Below are positions 4,952 through 7,670 of a stretch of 7,670 nt of DNA, one piece after another. Positions within the stretch are counted from its first letter, which is position 1. Each line of letters starts with the position of its first letter. Under the pieces are notes generated by a model, which saw only the letters and a program-made list of their open reading frames with translations, ran no database searches and was not told the DNA's origin. Source of the DNA: Chloroflexota bacterium (GTDB taxonomy: Bacteria > Chloroflexota > Anaerolineae > B4-G1 > SLSP01); contig JAAAOZ010000242.1 of the NCBI GenBank assembly GCA_009908585.1, positions 1-7,670 on the forward strand, read 5' to 3'. The position numbers and the translations under genes are program-made.

Positions 4952-5548
4952 ATGTGCAGACGAATCCGTAACGGGCGGATTGAAGTCATTTGTGGCAGTA
5001 TGTTCAGCGGCAAGACGGAGGAGCTGATCCGTCGCCTGCGCCGCGCCCAGATCGCGCGGCAAAGCGTGCAGGTCTTCAAGCCGGCGATAGATCATCGCTA
5101 CGCCAAGAGCGCCATCGCGTCGCACAACGGCCTGCAAGCGAAGGCCCTCCCGGTGAGCGACGCGGATGAGCTACGCCAGCGCGTCGCTCCCGATGTGGAC
5201 GTCGTCGCCATCGATGAGGTGCAGTTCTTCGAGAAAGAGATCATCGGGTTGTGCGATGAGTTGGCCAACGAGGGCATCCGGGTCATCTGCGCGGGCTTGG
5301 ATATGGATTTCCGGGGCGAGCCGTTCGGCCCGATCCCTGGCCTGTTGGCCATCGCCGAGCGCGTGGAGAAGCTTCAGGCAATTTGTATCGTCTGCGGCGC
5401 GGCGGCCAGTCGCTCACAGCGCCTGATCGATGGAGAGCCGGCCTACTATGACGATCCCATCGTGTTGGTCGGCGCCAGCGAGGTCTACGAGGCCCGCTGC
5501 CGCGATCATCACGAAGTGCCACATCGGTCTGAAGATAAAGAGAAGTAG
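4952..5548 (+). CDS. tdk: Thymidine kinase, type II
   Basis: Protein of 198 residues, typical length. It phosphorylates thymidine to dTMP with ATP in the cytoplasm (pyrimidine salvage). The Walker A P-loop GSMFSGKT is at 15-22, and the Walker B-like stretch AIDEVQFF is at 86-93, with Glu89 as the expected catalytic base. The family motif AGLDMDFRGEPFGP is at 114-127. The structural zinc ligands are Cys145 and Cys148 (CIVC), with Cys183 and probably His186. The lasso region carries VGASEVYEARCR (173-184). AAGGAG at 4934-4939 precedes the ATG by 12 bases, slightly far. Placement after rpmE recalls the rpmE-tdk order of Bacillus. No promoter fits between the rpmE terminator and this start, so expression probably depends on read-through or on a weak promoter in 4809-4890. 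Confidence 0.95.
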   Translation: MCRRIRNGRIEVICGSMFSGKTEELIRRLRRAQIARQSVQVFKPAIDHRYAKSAIASHNGLQAKALPVSDADELRQRVAPDVDVVAIDEVQFFEKEIIGLCDELANEGIRVICAGLDMDFRGEPFGPIPGLLAIAERVEKLQAICIVCGAAASRSQRLIDGEPAYYDDPIVLVGASEVYEARCRDHHEVPHRSEDKEK

Positions 5549-5556
5549 CTTAGGTA

Positions 5557-5638
5557 GTTCCAGAAATTAAAACCTTCCAAACCTGATGCTTTTTCCTCAG
5601 AAAACTGTTCGTTTTTGGGAGATTTATTTTCTTGGAAC
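5557..5638. repeat. Palindromic intergenic element, copy 2
   Basis: The left arm GTTCCAGAAATTAAAACC begins at 5557 and reaches CCAAA at 5577-5581. The right arm, TTTGGGAGATTTATTTTC at 5614-5631, ends in TTCTTGGAAC (5629-5638). The arms match those of 4834-4882, but a loop of about 32 bases (5582-5613) with its own small hairpin replaces copy 1's tight turn. It lies 8 bases after the tdk stop codon. Confidence 0.68.
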
Positions 5639-5676
5639 GGCCTTATTGACCTGGTATCCATAGAGGAGGCGTCTAA

Positions 5677-6255
5677 ATGAATGAGAAGAACGAGCAGAAG
5701 AAGCTGGACCTACCGGATTCCATCGACTACGTGCTATTAGATGAAGCGACCATCAAAGCGCAGGTGCGCCAGATGGCCGAGGAGATCAGCGCCGATTACG
5801 AGGGCATCCACAATGAGGATTTTCTCCTCATCGGCGTCCTCAAGGGATCATTCATCTTCCTGGCCGATCTCTCGCGCCGATTGACCGTGCCCCACCGCGT
5901 TGATTTCATCGCGCTCTCCAGCTACGCCGACAAAGCGGAGACCACCGGGGCCGTGCGGATGATTATGGACACGCGCGCCGACGTCGCCGGGCGCCACATC
6001 CTCATCGTCGAGGATATTTTGGACACCGGCTACACACTCAAGTACCTCTACCGCCTCTTCGATGCGCGCCAACCCGCCTCGCTGCGCACCGCCGTCCTGC
6101 TGACGAAACCCGACCGCCGGGAGGTCGATGTGCCCATCGACTATCTGGGCTTCGAGATCCCCAACGTCTGGGTCGTGGGCTACGGCCTCGACTACGCCGA
6201 CCGCTTCCGCACGCTGCCGTACATCGCCGCCCTGAAGCCGCGCGTCTATTCGTAG
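5677..6255 (+). CDS. hpt: Hypoxanthine phosphoribosyltransferase, paralogue 1
   Basis: Protein of 192 residues, a purine-salvage enzyme that joins hypoxanthine and/or guanine to PRPP, giving IMP or GMP. The PPi loop is LKGSF (55-59), the flexible loop starts SSYADKAETTG (81-91), and the PRPP-binding loop is VEDILDTGYTL (111-121). Lys144 (KPDRR) contacts the base, and the base-stacking segment is NVWVVGYGLDY (163-173). Trp165 stands where Phe is usual (Phe186 of human HPRT), and Ala replaces Gly in SSYG, so base preference may differ from the neighbour. AGGAGG at 5664-5669 supports the ATG. The hydrophilic stretch before residue 18 is longer than in the second copy. I see no clear promoter in 5549-5676, so it may be co-transcribed with tdk. 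Confidence 0.93.
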   Translation: MNEKNEQKKLDLPDSIDYVLLDEATIKAQVRQMAEEISADYEGIHNEDFLLIGVLKGSFIFLADLSRRLTVPHRVDFIALSSYADKAETTGAVRMIMDTRADVAGRHILIVEDILDTGYTLKYLYRLFDARQPASLRTAVLLTKPDRREVDVPIDYLGFEIPNVWVVGYGLDYADRFRTLPYIAALKPRVYS

Positions 6256-6268
6256 ATAATTTTTCAGA

Positions 6269-6365
6269 ACCCTTGCGAAGGTTACGGACGGCGCTTTATC
6301 CAACGTTGCCCACGATGGGCAACGGGATCTTCGGATTGAAGTATCTTCGCAACCTTCGCAAGGGT
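6269..6365. repeat. Nested inverted repeat between the two hpt genes
   Basis: A 97-bp structured spacer. ACCCTTGCGAAGGTT (6269-6283) is perfectly inverted at 6351-6365. Inside, CGTTGCCCA (6304-6312) and TGGGCAACG (6316-6324) form a second perfect stem with a 3-base loop, extended by ATCC/GGAT (6298-6301 with 6325-6328). It lies 13 bases after hpt paralogue 1 and ends 9 bases before the AAGGAGG of paralogue 2. No T-run follows on the + strand, so it is not a classical terminator. It could be a miniature inverted-repeat element or an mRNA-stability structure. Confidence 0.8.
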
Positions 6366-6385
6366 AGCCAAAACAAGGAGGGTAC

Positions 6386-6952
6386 GTGTCTTCATTATTC
6401 GATGATATTGAGAAGGTTTTGATCACAGAGGAAGAGATTCAGGCTCGCATCGCCGAGATCGGGCAGGAATTGAACGACATCTACACCGATGAGGATCTGC
6501 CGATTCTGGTGTGTATCCTCAAGGGCGCGTTTATGTTCCTGGCGGATCTGACCCGGCATCTCACCTTCCGGCACGAGCTAGAATTTATGGAAATCTCCAG
6601 TTACGGCGACGACACGAAGACCAGCGGCGTCGTCCGCATCCTGTTAGATCTGGAGGTCAGCATCGAGGATCGCACCGTGCTCATCGTCGAGGACATCGTG
6701 GATTCAGGCAACACGATCCACTATCTCCAGCGTCACTTCGCGGCCCGCAATCCCGCCGAGGTGAAGGTGATCACGCTGTTAGACAAGCCCAGCCGTCGCG
6801 AGGTCGAGGTGACGCCGGACTTCATAGGCTTCGAGGTGCCGGATGAGTTCGTGATGGGCTACGGACTGGATTACGCTCAGCAATATCGCAACGTTCCCTA
6901 TGTTGGCGTTCTCAAACCAGAGGTCTATCAGGAAGACACTGAGAAAGACTAG
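6386..6952 (+). CDS. hpt: Hypoxanthine phosphoribosyltransferase, paralogue 2
   Basis: Protein of 188 residues, the same family and reaction as the gene just upstream and perhaps 40-50% identical to it by eye. Its motifs are closer to the textbook form: LKGAF (45-49), SSYGDDTKTSG (71-81), VEDIVDSGNT (101-110), KPSRR (134-138) and FVMGYGLDY (155-163), with the usual aromatic Phe155. GTG at 6386 is chosen because AAGGAGGG (6375-6382) lies just upstream and the N-terminus FDDIEKVLITEEEIQ matches family starts. The spacing of 3-4 bases is tight and may lower translation. The divergence suggests an old duplication or separate acquisition, with possible specialisation between hypoxanthine, guanine and xanthine. 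Confidence 0.93.
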   Translation: MSSLFDDIEKVLITEEEIQARIAEIGQELNDIYTDEDLPILVCILKGAFMFLADLTRHLTFRHELEFMEISSYGDDTKTSGVVRILLDLEVSIEDRTVLIVEDIVDSGNTIHYLQRHFAARNPAEVKVITLLDKPSRREVEVTPDFIGFEVPDEFVMGYGLDYAQQYRNVPYVGVLKPEVYQEDTEKD

Positions 6953-7015
6953 GGCCGGATATGTGATCAGGTTACCGGGTGCTTGCTCCGGCGGATGTGG
7001 TAAGAGAGCTATACG

Positions 7016-7670
7016 ATGGAACAACTGCGCTCTCTAGGCACGAACGTGGCCTTAGCGGCCGGACTGATCCTGCTGACGCTGGGTCTCATCTTGAGCATGC
7101 CACGCCTCACTGAGTATGTCACCAGCCGACGCTATCCGTTACCGCACGCGACCGCGCTCGCGACTGCCACGGCCAAGATCACGTGTACATCGACCGCGAC
7201 GCCGACGTCGCCCTCCCCGCTGACGCCAACGCCACGTTCACCTGTGGGAATTCCCACCCGCGCGCTCTTACTATCCACCCCAGCCGAGGCTCCCACCCCC
7301 ACACCAACGGCGATGCCGACGGGCACCATCCCAAGGCGACTCCGCATCCCCGCGATCTCTTTAGACGCGCCGGTGATGCCTATCGGCCACATCACGACTG
7401 ACGTCGATGGCGAGGTCCAATCGATGTGGAATGTGCCGGACTGGCGCGCCGTCGGGTGGCACGAAACGTCAGCCTTGATTGGCGTGCCGGGCAACACCGT
7501 CTTCAACGGCCATAATACCACCCAAGGCGAGGTCTTCCGTGATCTCTACAAGGTGGAGGGCGGCGCTTTGGTGCTGATTGACGGCGCGGATGATCAGACC
7601 TACGCTTACCGGGTGACCGAAAAGATCGTCATGCCAGAGGAGGGGCAACCGCTGGACGTGCGGCGCCAAA
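7016..7670 (+). CDS. Membrane-anchored sortase, 5' part (runs off window)
   Basis: An open frame of 218 codons without a stop, cut by the window end. An N-terminal hydrophobic helix (about residues 10-28, ALAAGLILLTLGLIL) would anchor it in the membrane. A Thr/Pro/Ala-rich linker follows (about 44-105, with runs such as TPTPTAMPTGT). The sortase domain then starts at RLRIPAISLDAPVMPIG (108-124) and continues WNVPDWRAVGWH (138-149), PGNTVFNGHNT (158-168, His166 the expected catalytic histidine), FRDLYKVEGGALV and YAYRVTEK. The catalytic Cys and Arg must lie beyond the window. Sortases are transpeptidases that attach or link surface proteins. The layout fits class D/E/F-like single-anchor sortases; the class is uncertain. 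An in-frame stop at 7001-7003 makes ATG 7016 the first possible ATG. The AAGAGAG ribosome-binding site is weak. Confidence 0.85.
   Translation, partial: MEQLRSLGTNVALAAGLILLTLGLILSMPRLTEYVTSRRYPLPHATALATATAKITCTSTATPTSPSPLTPTPRSPVGIPTRALLLSTPAEAPTPTPTAMPTGTIPRRLRIPAISLDAPVMPIGHITTDVDGEVQSMWNVPDWRAVGWHETSALIGVPGNTVFNGHNTTQGEVFRDLYKVEGGALVLIDGADDQTYAYRVTEKIVMPEEGQPLDVRRQ

Noticed and set aside
6260..6270. Third copy of the palindromic element (TTTTTCAGAAC)
   Set aside because: Only a short right-arm-like string is present, with no matching left arm.
5848..6426. A 192-codon minus-strand open frame
   Set aside because: It lies opposite a clear hpt gene and spans the inverted-repeat spacer. Its composition is that of a GC-rich antisense shadow.
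7132..7521. Minus-strand frame with Val/Gly-rich repeats
   Set aside because: The repeats are the complement of the sortase's Thr/Pro linker codons. The + strand frame from 7016 explains the region.

Overview
The window is a GC-rich bacterial chromosome segment with almost every gene on the + strand. It holds housekeeping genes interrupted by one AT-richer insert. Three points suggest, without proving, a Chloroflexota-like (Anaerolineae-type) or deep Gram-positive-like lineage: the rpmE-tdk gene order, the style of the two hypoxanthine phosphoribosyltransferases, and a sortase with a membrane anchor and a Pro/Thr linker. This is inference; no marker in the window settles the phylum.

Layout. 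(1) 1-536: 3' end of a UbiD-family prenylated-FMN decarboxylase gene. (2) 512-3398: a 2,887-bp AT-richer island with a two-gene restriction-modification operon, a DNA amino-methyltransferase followed at once by a PD-(D/E)XK endonuclease candidate. It is bounded by a 33-bp exact direct repeat (479-511 and 3366-3398) that is the 3' end of ubiD. The left copy continues into a divergent but in-frame ubiD tail, and the right copy is the displaced original tail. (3) 3412-3603: a strong sigma70-type promoter whose -35 lies in the last ubiD codons, followed by a region whose ends pair from the predicted start G3446 to C3603. This is a good candidate for a stable 6S-like small RNA. (4) 3621-4921: consensus promoter, a 5'-end hairpin, then rplU (L21), rpmA (L27) and rpmE (L31), closed by a strong intrinsic terminator. 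L31 carries a C-terminal extension that looks like the RNA polymerase alpha-subunit C-terminal domain. (5) 4952-6952: nucleotide salvage genes: thymidine kinase and two divergent hypoxanthine phosphoribosyltransferases. Their intergenic gaps hold palindromic elements, two of them copies of one family. (6) 7016-7670: 5' part of a membrane-anchored sortase that runs off the window.

How the parts fit. L21, L27 and L31 are co-transcribed large-subunit proteins. Tdk and the two Hpt enzymes recycle thymidine and purine bases into nucleotides. The RM module is an accessory defence island inserted so that both neighbours, ubiD and the small-RNA promoter, stay intact. The main candidates for something undescribed are the L31/alpha-CTD-like fusion, the small RNA at 3446-3603, the way the RM island is docked in ubiD, and the palindromic intergenic elements.
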